Positions 8,234-16,168 of a stretch of 36,620 nt of DNA are shown here, in pieces; the first letter of the stretch is position 1; each line of letters starts with the position of its first letter. Under the pieces are notes generated by a model. That model was not told the origin of the DNA and ran no database searches. It saw nothing but the letters and a program-made list of their open reading frames with translations. Position numbers and translations under genes: made by a program. Source of the stretch: an uncultured Clostridia bacterium (GTDB lineage Bacteria; Bacillota; Clostridia; Christensenellales; Borkfalkiaceae); NCBI GenBank assembly GCA_947625695.1, contig CANQPO010000017.1:1-36620 (forward strand), given 5' to 3'.

Positions 8234-9544
8234 TTAAACCTCGCGCCTTACTATTTTTACTGTAATTTCCGTCTGGTACCCTTCCACGATCAGGTTGTCG
8301 GGCAGATCGACGGGAGCGTAAGTTCTGTCGATATCAATGAACGGGTTGACATAGACGCCCGCCTTCATGCGCACCGTTGCGGTATAGTCCTCTGCCTTGA
8401 GAAGGGAGAACACGAACTCCTCGCCGCCCGCGGTGTACTTTATTTCGACGCTCCCGCCAAATTCCGGAACTTCGGTAAGGTCCAGCTTCAAGGTGACCAT
8501 GCTGTAATAGTCGTGCCCGAATACCTCGTCGCTCAAAGCGGGCTTCTTCTCCTTGTGCGGGATCCTGCACACTTTGAAGAGGAACCACTTGAAGAACTTG
8601 ATGATGTAATGGGTCCCGAGCAGGAAGTCCGCAATGATATAGATCGCGACAAAGTAGATGATGATGAAGGGGATCGCTTTCCCGTTCGCCCGCTTGCCGA
8701 TCTTCTCGGACGCCGCTTGGTACTCCGGAGCAACGCCGATCTCTTGATCGCTGCTGTTGAGTGCACAATCGGAAGTCTTGTCGACCGCGCTCTTCACCTC
8801 TTTCAAATAATCCTTGCGCGCTTCGTTGATCTTCTCCGATTCGTCGGAAGTGATCCCCTCTTTTCTCAACGAAGCGACCAGTTCGTTGTAGGCCTCAACG
8901 TCCCCGAAGCAATCGAAAAATTGACTTTGGAACGCGAGCTCCTTCTCCGCTTGGGCGGTGAAGACGGCCTCTCCCGTTCTGTCGGTAAACGCAAGCGACG
9001 AAATGGATGAGACGTCGCTCTGGCGGAGCTCCAAAAGGATAAATCCGCTCTGCGTAAAGGTGGAGATGCCGTCCTTTGTGCCGTCCCCGTTCGCGTCGTA
9101 ATCGAGGAGCGGGAGAACCCTTTCCTCTCCGCTTACCGTCGTCACTTTCAACGACGTCTTGTTGTTTGTCTCCGCGAATACGTCGTAAGTTTCCGCAACG
9201 CCGTACACGTACCCCGTGTACCCCCGATACAGCATCCCGTGGGTGAGCTGACCTTCCTCATCGTCGGAGGTATCCCTGTCGTAGACCTCCGTCACCGTTT
9301 CGAACAGGATCACCCCGCCGCCGCCCTCGAACTCCTGATGGAGCGCGGGCGTTCTGCAAAAGCCGATCGGCTCCGCCAAGACGAGACAGGTGATGAAATC
9401 TCCCTCCGAAAGCGCTTCCGAAATCAATTCCGCAGGAACCGTAAACGTCGCAAAATATCCCGGCAGCGTCAGCGAAAAAATGACGCCGATGCCGAACGTA
9501 AAGATAAAATAGACGACGGTCGCAAAGATCCTACTTTTCTTCAT
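8234..9544 (-). CDS. Unrecognised two-helix membrane protein with large extracellular domain
   Basis: A 436-residue protein I do not recognise. One membrane helix lies near residues 7-30. A large, probably external region of about 255 residues follows, and a second helix lies at about 290-311 ('IPFIIIYFVAIYIIADFLLG'). The last 125 or so residues are probably cytoplasmic and beta-rich ('VEIKYTAGGEEFVFSLL'). The external part contains DANGDGTKDG, which looks like a calcium-binding EF-hand/dockerin-type loop. The start overlaps the end of the preceding small gene by 14 bases, and the ATPase gene follows after 5 bases, so it belongs to the importer operon. It could be an accessory or sensor component; no function is assigned. 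Confidence 0.8.
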   Translation of the reverse strand: MKKSRIFATVVYFIFTFGIGVIFSLTLPGYFATFTVPAELISEALSEGDFITCLVLAEPIGFCRTPALHQEFEGGGGVILFETVTEVYDRDTSDDEEGQLTHGMLYRGYTGYVYGVAETYDVFAETNNKTSLKVTTVSGEERVLPLLDYDANGDGTKDGISTFTQSGFILLELRQSDVSSISSLAFTDRTGEAVFTAQAEKELAFQSQFFDCFGDVEAYNELVASLRKEGITSDESEKINEARKDYLKEVKSAVDKTSDCALNSSDQEIGVAPEYQAASEKIGKRANGKAIPFIIIYFVAIYIIADFLLGTHYIIKFFKWFLFKVCRIPHKEKKPALSDEVFGHDYYSMVTLKLDLTEVPEFGGSVEIKYTAGGEEFVFSLLKAEDYTATVRMKAGVYVNPFIDIDRTYAPVDLPDNLIVEGYQTEITVKIVRREV

Positions 9545-9842
9545 CTTCTATCAGTTCGATCGGCTCTGTCGGCTCGATCGACTCGTCATCCGCAGGCGCG
9601 GAGTCCTGCTCATCCTCGACGGGAGCCGAAAATACGGCGGGACTTCCGTCCGTGCGCTGCACGTTGGACTTGAAGGCGACCTCTCTCTTCTTGAGATTTT
9701 CGCGCATCTCTTTATATTGTTTCTTATTGATCACGGGGATGAGAAAATAGACCCCGATACAGAGCACGATGATCGCCGCGATCACGACGAAGAAAATGAT
9801 GTCTGTTTTGTTGAGTGGATTGAGGGCAAGTAAACCAAGCAT
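9531..9842 (-). CDS. Small single-helix membrane protein heading the importer operon
   Basis: A 103-residue protein with one strong membrane helix at about residues 14-38 ('IIFFVVIAAIIVLCIGVYFL'), a short basic segment and an acidic tail rich in Asp, Glu and Pro. The start has a strong GGAGGAAG ribosome binding site, and the operon promoter lies about 83 bases upstream. It overlaps the next gene by 14 bases. I do not recognise a family. It is a partner gene by position to the 436-residue membrane protein and probably acts with it. Confidence 0.72.
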   Translation of the reverse strand: MLGLLALNPLNKTDIIFFVVIAAIIVLCIGVYFLIPVINKKQYKEMRENLKKREVAFKSNVQRTDGSPAVFSAPVEDEQDSAPADDESIEPTEPIELIEDEEK

Positions 9843-9874
9843 CTCTCTTCCTCCATAAATCTTTATCTACGCTC

Positions 9875-9904
9875 GGCGGCCGTGGGCATAAGCCCCTCTC
9901 CGCC
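9875..9904 (-). promoter_or_regulatory. Stable hairpin in the leader of the importer operon mRNA
   Basis: On the minus strand GGCGG pairs with CCGCC (outer arms 9900-9904 and 9875-9879), and an inner GGGC-TTAT-GCCC stem is stacked inside. It begins about 15 bases after the predicted transcription start and ends well before the ribosome binding site. No known riboswitch is recognised. It may stabilise the 5' end or serve as an attenuation element. Confidence 0.4.
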
Positions 9905-9924
9905 ACATTATCTGTCCATAGCAA

Positions 9925-9953
9925 ATTATAGCATTTTGTGTCGAAATTGTCAA
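9925..9953 (-). promoter_or_regulatory. Sigma-A promoter of the importer/nuclease operon
   Basis: On the minus strand the -35 TTGACA (9953-9948) is separated by exactly 17 bases from the -10 TATAAT (9930-9925). The -10 is preceded by TG (extended -10). All twelve hexamer positions match consensus. The next gene downstream starts at 9842. The stretch between this promoter and the endonuclease gene (about 9954-10056) has no convincing terminator, only a weak A/T-flanked stem near 10000-10035. Confidence 0.85.
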
Positions 9954-10056
9954 TGGCATAGCCGATAATTTTTTTCGTAAATTACAACATTTTTATGTGC
10001 GTTTTTCACACTTTCCCCGCGAGGTGCGAAAAAAGGACGAAAAAGACGTGAAAATG

Positions 10057-11181
10057 TTATTTTTTCTTGCGGCGGAGCACAACAATCACGATGACCGCAA
10101 CGAGAATGGCCGCGCCGCATACGCCGCCCACGATCCCGCCGATGAGCGCGGCTTTGTTTTTCTCCCCTGTGTCTGAAGGTTTGGAGGGCTCGGGCTCCGT
10201 GGGTTCAGGCTCCGTAGGCTCGGGTTCTGTAGGCTCGGGCTCGACGGGTTTCGGGTCTGCAGGCTCGGGTTCTGTAGGCTCGGGCTCCGTGGGCTCGGGC
10301 TCGACGGATTCGGGGTCCCAAATCTGATCCGCATATTCGGGATGGTCGATGAAGGGGTTGCGGTTGTGCTGTATTTTAAACGCTTCCTCGTTGCGCGTCT
10401 TTTCGATGTCGTCCACGGGGTCGAGTTCGTTCCATTTAAGGAGCAGTTCGATCGCCTCCTCCTCGGTCCCCGCCATGACGTTGGTGAACTTCAGCGTTCC
10501 GAAATAGCTCTCCTGCCCGCTGCCGTTCGTGGAGCCGTGCACATTTTCGGCTTTGTTGTAGTGTACATACAGATACAGGACGATGCGCGCCGCGTCCCCT
10601 TTCACATTGTCGAGAGGCTCGAACACGCCGCCCGCGTGATGCCCGCCGAGTTGGGAATTGCTGCCGTCCTTCTTTTTGGAATAAACTGCGCCGCCGTTTG
10701 TGACTTCGCCGAACTTGTCGTTCCCGCGCTGACCGTTCATCTCCTTCTCGGAGGGACGGATGTGGTGCAGATCGGAGCCGCCGCCCGCTTGTCCCCAAAG
10801 CTGTCTGCCGGTACTATCCTTCGTCAGACTCTGCGGCCAAACGTGCTCGCGGTTCCATGTGCCGACCGCATTCGAACTCGCGATATATGTCGTGATCGTC
10901 TCGTGCGTGTAGAACTCGACGACGCCGTCCTCGCCGTTCAATGCGGGGTCGGTCGTTTTCGCATAGTCTCTGCAATCGCTATAGGAAGTATAATGTGTAT
11001 GCGTGGTCGTGACAAGGTCGTGGAGCTGGCCTAAAAGCTCCTCCCCGCTCGTTGCGGTAATGGGCGCGTAATAGTCCTCTTCGGCATATGCGGGAAGAAC
11101 GGTACTTCCGAACGAGAGGACGCCGCATAGCAGCAGCCCCGCAAGCGAGAGGGATAAAATTTTTGCGTGTTTCCGATGCAT
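10057..11181 (-). CDS. Surface-anchored endonuclease I family protein
   Basis: A 374-residue secreted nuclease of the endonuclease I family (EndA/Bsn), which cleaves DNA and sometimes RNA nonspecifically. A signal peptide (about 1-33, ending AYA) leads into the catalytic domain (about 44-275). Visible motifs are WNREHVWP (109-116), GGSDLHHIRP (134-143) and NGQRGNDKFG (149-158), covering the usual metal- and substrate-binding residues. A linker of repeated PEPTEPEP units (about 285-340), then 'KPSDTGE', a hydrophobic helix and a terminal RRKKK, indicates retention at the cell envelope. This is not a canonical LPxTG signal. The ATG at 11181 has GGAGAAACC upstream and is preferred over the in-frame TTG at 11214, which overlaps tdk. 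It lies 16 bases after tdk as the last gene of the deo operon. Confidence 0.92.
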   Translation of the reverse strand: MHRKHAKILSLSLAGLLLCGVLSFGSTVLPAYAEEDYYAPITATSGEELLGQLHDLVTTTHTHYTSYSDCRDYAKTTDPALNGEDGVVEFYTHETITTYIASSNAVGTWNREHVWPQSLTKDSTGRQLWGQAGGGSDLHHIRPSEKEMNGQRGNDKFGEVTNGGAVYSKKKDGSNSQLGGHHAGGVFEPLDNVKGDAARIVLYLYVHYNKAENVHGSTNGSGQESYFGTLKFTNVMAGTEEEAIELLLKWNELDPVDDIEKTRNEEAFKIQHNRNPFIDHPEYADQIWDPESVEPEPTEPEPTEPEPADPKPVEPEPTEPEPTEPEPTEPEPSKPSDTGEKNKAALIGGIVGGVCGAAILVAVIVIVVLRRKKK

Positions 11182-11197
11182 GGTTTCTCCGAAATGT

Positions 11198-11776
11198 TTA
11201 TTTTTGCGCCGCAAGCTGTTTCAGCCAGCACTTGCGGCACATCGCGACATATCTGTCGTTGCCGCCGAGGAGGACCTGCGAGCCCTCCGTGACGATCTTC
11301 CCGTTTTCATCGATCCGCGCGTTTACCGTGGCCTTTGCCCCGCAGGTGCACACCGACTTGATTTCGCTGATGGACTCGGCGATCTCGAACAGTCGCTTGC
11401 TCCCCGGGAAGAGGTGGGTGGTGAAGTCGGTTGCGAGCCCGAAGCAGAGCACGGGGACGTCCCTTTGCATAACGAGGTCGGCGAGCTGGTCCACCTGCTT
11501 TGGGGTGAGGAACTGGCACTCGTCCACGATGATGACGTTGCGGTCGGCATACTTTTCAAGATAGAGCTTGTAGAGGTCCTCTTCCTCCCCCACCGCGATG
11601 GCGTCCTGTTGGAGCCCGATGCGGGACTTTACGACGGCGTCGCCGTCCCGCGTATCCACGGCGGGCTTTAAGAGCAGCACCTTCATGTTCCGCTCTTCGT
11701 AGTTGAACTTGGTGATGAGCGCCTGCGCCGTCTTGGAAGAGCCCATTGCCCCAAACTTGAAATACAGCTTTGCCAT
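11198..11776 (-). CDS. tdk: Thymidine kinase (type II)
   Basis: A 192-residue cytoplasmic kinase that phosphorylates thymidine (and deoxyuridine) with ATP. The P-loop region reads GAMGSSKTAQAL (9-20), and the Walker-B-like DECQFL motif lies at about residue 86. Cysteine pairs in 'CTCGAKA' and 'CRKCW' fit the structural zinc site of the type II (human TK1-like) family, and the length is typical. It begins 17 bases after pdp, with an AAGGT site. In this operon it gives imported thymidine a salvage route that competes with breakdown by the phosphorylase. Confidence 0.96.
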   Translation of the reverse strand: MAKLYFKFGAMGSSKTAQALITKFNYEERNMKVLLLKPAVDTRDGDAVVKSRIGLQQDAIAVGEEEDLYKLYLEKYADRNVIIVDECQFLTPKQVDQLADLVMQRDVPVLCFGLATDFTTHLFPGSKRLFEIAESISEIKSVCTCGAKATVNARIDENGKIVTEGSQVLLGGNDRYVAMCRKCWLKQLAAQK

Positions 11777-11793
11777 ACCTTTTTTCCGTCCGT

Positions 11794-13095
11794 TTATTCG
11801 ATCACGTCGTACACGAGAGGTTCGTCTGCGGGCTTTTCCGCTTCGATGACGGTCGCCGCAAGGAGTTTTTCCTCCGCCGCCGCAAAGGAGGCGGGGTCGT
11901 TTGAGAAGAGGGTCGCGATTTCCTCCCCCTCCGAGACGAGATCGCCCGTCTTTTTGCGAAGGAGGATGCCCGCGCTGTAGTCGATGGGGTCCTCCGCCGT
12001 GTTGCGGCCCGCGCCGAGGGTGAGGCTCGCAAGCCCGTAAGCCTCGGTATCCGCCCGCACGATATATCCCCGCTTGACGCTCTTTACGGCGTGGGAATAT
12101 TTCGCCTTTGCAAAGTTTTCCGTATCTTCGATGAGCGCGGCGTTCCCGCCCTGCGCCTTGACCGTTTGGATGAGTTTTTCAAGCGCGCTGCCGTCTGCAA
12201 CCGACTGCTCGGCGAGCTTTCTGCACTCCTCGGGCGTGCCCTTGCCCGCGAGAGAGAGCATGTATGCCGCGAGGGTCAAGCACACTTCGGTGAGATCTGC
12301 GGGGCCCCTGCCCTTCAACGTCTCCACCGCCTCGATGACCTCGAGGGAGTTGCCGATGGCATTCCCCAAGGGGCGGTCCATGTTCGTGATGAGGGCGACC
12401 ATCTTTTTGCCCGCGTTCTTGCCGATGTCCACCATCAGCCGCGCGAGCTCCTTGCTCTTTTCCGCCGTCTTCATGAACGACCCGCTCCCCGTTTTGACGT
12501 CGAGCACGATGCAGTCGTCGTCGGCGGCGAGCTTTTTACCCATGATGCTCGCGGCGATGAGGGGCATGCTGTCCACTGTCGCCGTGACGTCGCGGAGGGC
12601 GTAGAGCTTTTTGTCCGCGGGCGCGAACTGCCGCGACTGCCCGACGATGGAGAGCCCGATCTTGTTGACTTGCGCGATGAATTCCTCCTCCGAAAGGGTG
12701 GTGCGGAATCCGTCGATCGCCTCGAGTTTATCCACGGTGCCGCCCGTGTGTCCGAGGCCTCTGCCGCTCATTTTGGCGACCTTCACCCCAAACGAGGCGA
12801 CGATGGGCGCGACGACGAGGCTGGTCTTGTCCCCCACGCCGCCCGTGGAGTGCTTGTCCACGCGGATGCCGTCGATGGCGGAAAAGTCGAGCCTCTCCCC
12901 CGAATCGCGCACGGCGAAGGTGAGGTCGCAGGTCTCCCGCACATTCATGCCGCGGTAGTAAATCGCCATGAGGAGGGCGGTGATCTGGTAGTCGGGAATG
13001 CTGCCGTCCGTCACCCCTTCGATGAAGAATTTGATCTCCTCGGTGGTGAGCTCTCCGCCGTCCCGTTTTTTCTTGATGATGTCGTACATTCTCAT
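11794..13095 (-). CDS. pdp: Pyrimidine-nucleoside phosphorylase
   Basis: A 433-residue enzyme of the thymidine/pyrimidine-nucleoside phosphorylase family. It splits uridine, thymidine or deoxyuridine with phosphate to the free base and (deoxy)ribose-1-phosphate. Recognisable motifs are VDKHSTGGVGDKTSL (phosphate-binding), MSGRGLGHTGGTVDKLE (family signature) and 'DVKTGSGSFM'. The length matches Gram-positive Pdp. The ATG at 13095 (MRMYDII) has AAGGAG at the right distance, and the longer upstream frame reads into the preceding gene, so it is rejected. Whether it prefers only thymidine (deoA) or all pyrimidine nucleosides cannot be decided here. Confidence 0.95.
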   Translation of the reverse strand: MRMYDIIKKKRDGGELTTEEIKFFIEGVTDGSIPDYQITALLMAIYYRGMNVRETCDLTFAVRDSGERLDFSAIDGIRVDKHSTGGVGDKTSLVVAPIVASFGVKVAKMSGRGLGHTGGTVDKLEAIDGFRTTLSEEEFIAQVNKIGLSIVGQSRQFAPADKKLYALRDVTATVDSMPLIAASIMGKKLAADDDCIVLDVKTGSGSFMKTAEKSKELARLMVDIGKNAGKKMVALITNMDRPLGNAIGNSLEVIEAVETLKGRGPADLTEVCLTLAAYMLSLAGKGTPEECRKLAEQSVADGSALEKLIQTVKAQGGNAALIEDTENFAKAKYSHAVKSVKRGYIVRADTEAYGLASLTLGAGRNTAEDPIDYSAGILLRKKTGDLVSEGEEIATLFSNDPASFAAAEEKLLAATVIEAEKPADEPLVYDVIE

Positions 13096-13120
13096 ATCTG
13101 TTTTCTCCTTATTTTTGGGG

Positions 13121-14584
13121 TCAGTTTCCCCTTCCCCCGCCCGAGATATATGCCGCCACGAGGTCGCGCGCATAGACGTTTCCCTCGAGCCGCTTTACTT
13201 CCGTGATGTGGTTGGGGGCATAGGTGGATGTGTAGCTGTCTACCACGATATAATAGATTTTATCGTCGTCCACGTCGCTTGCGCTGAGGCCGCTTGTATA
13301 GGTATGATAGTTGTCCTTTGCGGACAGGAAGTTGCTCTTTAAGAAGTTGCCCTTGATACTGCCCAAAACGATGGCGTTGTCGAAGGGAAGAAGGGAGAAG
13401 AGGTCGGCATAGGTGACGTCTCCCCCTGCAAGGTCGTAGGGACTGCGCGTCTTGAGGTAGCCGCCGCCGAGCGCGATCTCGTACTCATTGCCCCAAACCT
13501 CTGTTCCTTTCTTATAATACAGTTCGGCGACCTTGTCGGCAATGCCTGAGGAGTTCCACTTAGAGGCGTTCTTTCCGAGCACCGTCGTATAGGGGTCGCT
13601 GTCGGGGAAATATTTGTCGTAGAGCTCGTCCACGCAGGGGTCGTCCTTGAGACTGCTTCTCGCGTATTCGTTGCTCTTGACGAGTTTGGGGGTGACGGTG
13701 TATTTTCCCGTTTTTGTGTTGAAGGAGACGTCGGCGCGGCTGATCGCCTTGTTCTCGCCGCCGCCCTGCAGATGGTAGACGCCGTATTCGTCCTTGACGA
13801 TATATTGCTTGTGAGTATGCCCCTCGAAAACGAGATCGACGTAGCCGTCCGAAAGCGCGGTGTCGTAATAGGACATATCGCTGTTTTCAACGTCGCCGAC
13901 GCCCGAGGAGGAAAATCTGTCGCCGCCGTCGTGAATGGAATAGACGATGAAATCGCACCCCTCCTCTTCTCTCAGCCGCGCGGACTCCTTTTTGACGAGC
14001 GCGGTGAGCTCTCCGCCCGTTGCGAAGTGGAGGCCCGTCTGGAATTCGCCCGAGATGGAGGAAAGGCAGTCGCCGATCGCGCCGATGACGCCGATCTTGA
14101 CGCCGCTCTTTTCCACGACGACGGAGGGCTTGCAATAGCTTGCGGGCCCGCCCTGATAGGTCACGTTGATGCCGAGAAAGGGAAACTCCGCGAGCTCGCT
14201 GTTTGGATCGAGCACGGCGGGGCCCCAATCGAATTCATGGTTGCCGAGGGTCATGGAGACAAAGCCGACTTCGTTCATCCACTCCGTCATGAGCTGCCCT
14301 TGGTTGGAAGAGGATTCCACCGTCCCCTGCCACATGTCCCCCGAGGAGAGCAGAATTTCCTCGCGCGCGTCGTCTGCGTACAGATCTTTCAAATAGGTGG
14401 TGAATTCGTCCACGCCGGGCTGACCGCTTGTGTCCATGAATTTCCCGTGCAGATCGTTGACGGCAAAAAAGGAGAGCTCCGCCGTATTGCCCGAGCGCCC
14501 CGAAGGAGCGCAGCCTGCAAGCCCCGCGCCGACAAAGAGCAGGGCAAAGAAGGGAGCGAAAAATTTCAAAAGCCGTTTTTTCAT
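13121..14584 (-). CDS. Lipoprotein 5'-nucleotidase (UshA/YhcR-type metallophosphatase)
   Basis: A 487-residue extracellular enzyme predicted to remove phosphate from nucleotides so that nucleosides can enter the cell. Signal segment ends GLAGC with lipid-modified Cys25. The calcineurin-like domain has the metal and active-site motifs NDLHG (Asp44, His46), GDMWQG (82-87), GNHEFDWG (114-121) and GHTH (about 255-258). Residues from about 320 match the 5'-nucleotidase C-terminal substrate domain ('ALGGGYLKT', 'TYADLFSLLPFDNAIVLG'). The start lies 4 bases after cdd. Its position inside a nucleoside-catabolism operon supports a nucleotidase role over a general phosphodiesterase, but 2',3'-cyclic nucleotides are also possible substrates. 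Confidence 0.92.
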   Translation of the reverse strand: MKKRLLKFFAPFFALLFVGAGLAGCAPSGRSGNTAELSFFAVNDLHGKFMDTSGQPGVDEFTTYLKDLYADDAREEILLSSGDMWQGTVESSSNQGQLMTEWMNEVGFVSMTLGNHEFDWGPAVLDPNSELAEFPFLGINVTYQGGPASYCKPSVVVEKSGVKIGVIGAIGDCLSSISGEFQTGLHFATGGELTALVKKESARLREEEGCDFIVYSIHDGGDRFSSSGVGDVENSDMSYYDTALSDGYVDLVFEGHTHKQYIVKDEYGVYHLQGGGENKAISRADVSFNTKTGKYTVTPKLVKSNEYARSSLKDDPCVDELYDKYFPDSDPYTTVLGKNASKWNSSGIADKVAELYYKKGTEVWGNEYEIALGGGYLKTRSPYDLAGGDVTYADLFSLLPFDNAIVLGSIKGNFLKSNFLSAKDNYHTYTSGLSASDVDDDKIYYIVVDSYTSTYAPNHITEVKRLEGNVYARDLVAAYISGGGRGN

Positions 14585-14588
14585 AAGA

Positions 14589-14993
14589 TCAGAGGTCTTT
14601 TTCGGTGAACGAGAAGGGAAGCAGCGCTTCCAAGGTGTACGCCTCGAACTTTTCGGGGTTCCCGAGGAGAATTTTGAAATGCTTCGGGCAGAATTCGGCG
14701 ATCACCTGCCGGCAGACGCCGCAGGGCGCGCAGAAGTCGGAGGTCTCCCCCTCCTTTCCGCCCACGATGGCGAGCGCTTCGAACTCCCGCTCCCCCTCGC
14801 TCACGGCCTTGAAAAAGGCGGTGCGCTCGGCGCAGACGGTGGCGGAATACGCCGCGTTTTCGATGTTGCAGCCCGTGTAGAGTTTTCCGCTCTTTGCAAG
14901 GAGCGCCGCCCCCACGCGGAAATGGGAATAGGGCGAATAGGAACGCCCGCGCGCTTTCTGCGCCTCTTCCATCAAAGTTTTATCGTCAATCAT
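14589..14993 (-). CDS. cdd: Cytidine deaminase
   Basis: A 134-residue enzyme that deaminates cytidine and deoxycytidine to uridine and deoxyuridine. The zinc site is complete: CAERTA supplies Cys and catalytic Glu, PCGVCRQ supplies the other two cysteines, and CNIENAAY is the substrate-binding motif. This is the short homotetrameric three-cysteine form typical of Bacillota. The start (MIDDKTL) overlaps the deoB stop in an ATGA. It feeds deoxyuridine to the phosphorylase encoded two genes downstream. Confidence 0.97.
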   Translation of the reverse strand: MIDDKTLMEEAQKARGRSYSPYSHFRVGAALLAKSGKLYTGCNIENAAYSATVCAERTAFFKAVSEGEREFEALAIVGGKEGETSDFCAPCGVCRQVIAEFCPKHFKILLGNPEKFEAYTLEALLPFSFTEKDL

Positions 14994-16153
14994 TTTACAA
15001 CTTCCTTCAAAAAACTCTTGCCGCTCGTATTTTCCTGCGGAACGCCGAAGAAATCGAGCACGGTCGCGGAGATGTCCGCAAAGCTCGGGCGGATGCCGAG
15101 GTTGACGCCGCTTCTGATCTTCTGCCCGTAGATGAGCATGGGGGTATATTCGCGGGAATGGTCGGTAGACGGGGTCGCGGGGTCGCAGCCGTGGTCGGCG
15201 GTGATGAGGAGAACGTCGTCCTCCCGCATATCTTTGATGAATTCGCTCAAGAAGCCGTCGAACTCGGTCGCCGCCGCGGCATAGCCCGCAACGTCGTTCC
15301 TGTGGCCGTATTTCATGTCGAAATCGACGAGGTTGACAAAGCAAAGCCCGTTGAAATCTCTCCCCTCGATCTCCTTTGTGACCTGCATGCCGTGGGTGTT
15401 GGAGACGGTGCGGTTGCTCTCCGAAACGCCGCTGCCTGCAAAGATGTCGTAAATTTTACCCACCGAAATGGTGTCGTACCCCGCCTTTTGCAAAAGGTTG
15501 AGCATGGTGTCCGAAGGGGGCACGAGGGAAAAGTCGTGACGGTTGGAAGTGCGCGTGAAGGGATATTCGCCGCTAAAGGGACGGGCGATGACCCTGCCCA
15601 CGTTGTGGGGCGGCACGAGCATCTCCCGCGCGATCTCGCAATAGCGGTAGAGCTCTTTTACGGGCACGACGTCCTCGTGCGCGGCGATCTGGAACACGCT
15701 GTCCGCGGAGGTGTACACGATGAGCGCCCCCGTCTTTACATGTTCTTCCCCGTAGTCCTTGATGACCTCGGTGCCCGAATAGGGCTTGTTGCAGATGACC
15801 TTTCTCCCCGTCTTTTGCTCGAATTCTTCGATGACTTCCTTGGGGAAGCCGTCGGGGTAGGTGGGGAGAGGCTCGGGCGAGACGACGCCCGCGATCTCCC
15901 AATGCCCGATGGTGGTGTCCTTCCCCATCGACTTTTCCGTCATCTTTGCATAGCTCGCCTTGGGGGCGGGAACGCCGCCGCCCACGCCGTCGATGTTGAA
16001 CAGCCCGAACGCCTCAAGTTCGGGGCAGTGGAAGTTGGGATGGTTGCGGATGGCGCCGAGGGTATTGCTCCCCTCGTCATGCCAGAGGTAGGCGTCGGGG
16101 AGCTCCCCCACGCCGAAACTGTCGAGTACGATCAGAAAAAATCTCTTTGCCAC
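14990..16153 (-). CDS. deoB: Phosphopentomutase
   Basis: A 387-residue enzyme interconverting (deoxy)ribose-1-phosphate and -5-phosphate. It belongs to the alkaline-phosphatase superfamily. Metal-site residues are in 'VLDSFGVGELPD' near the N-terminus, 'ADHGCDP' and 'TDHSREYTP' near the C-terminus, and the phosphorylated threonine lies in KDTTIGHWE. The length is normal. It starts 15 bases after deoD and overlaps cdd by four bases. It links the two nucleoside phosphorylases to deoC. Confidence 0.97.
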   Translation of the reverse strand: MAKRFFLIVLDSFGVGELPDAYLWHDEGSNTLGAIRNHPNFHCPELEAFGLFNIDGVGGGVPAPKASYAKMTEKSMGKDTTIGHWEIAGVVSPEPLPTYPDGFPKEVIEEFEQKTGRKVICNKPYSGTEVIKDYGEEHVKTGALIVYTSADSVFQIAAHEDVVPVKELYRYCEIAREMLVPPHNVGRVIARPFSGEYPFTRTSNRHDFSLVPPSDTMLNLLQKAGYDTISVGKIYDIFAGSGVSESNRTVSNTHGMQVTKEIEGRDFNGLCFVNLVDFDMKYGHRNDVAGYAAAATEFDGFLSEFIKDMREDDVLLITADHGCDPATPSTDHSREYTPMLIYGQKIRSGVNLGIRPSFADISATVLDFFGVPQENTSGKSFLKEVVK

Positions 16154-16168
16154 GGTCTTGCCTCCGCG

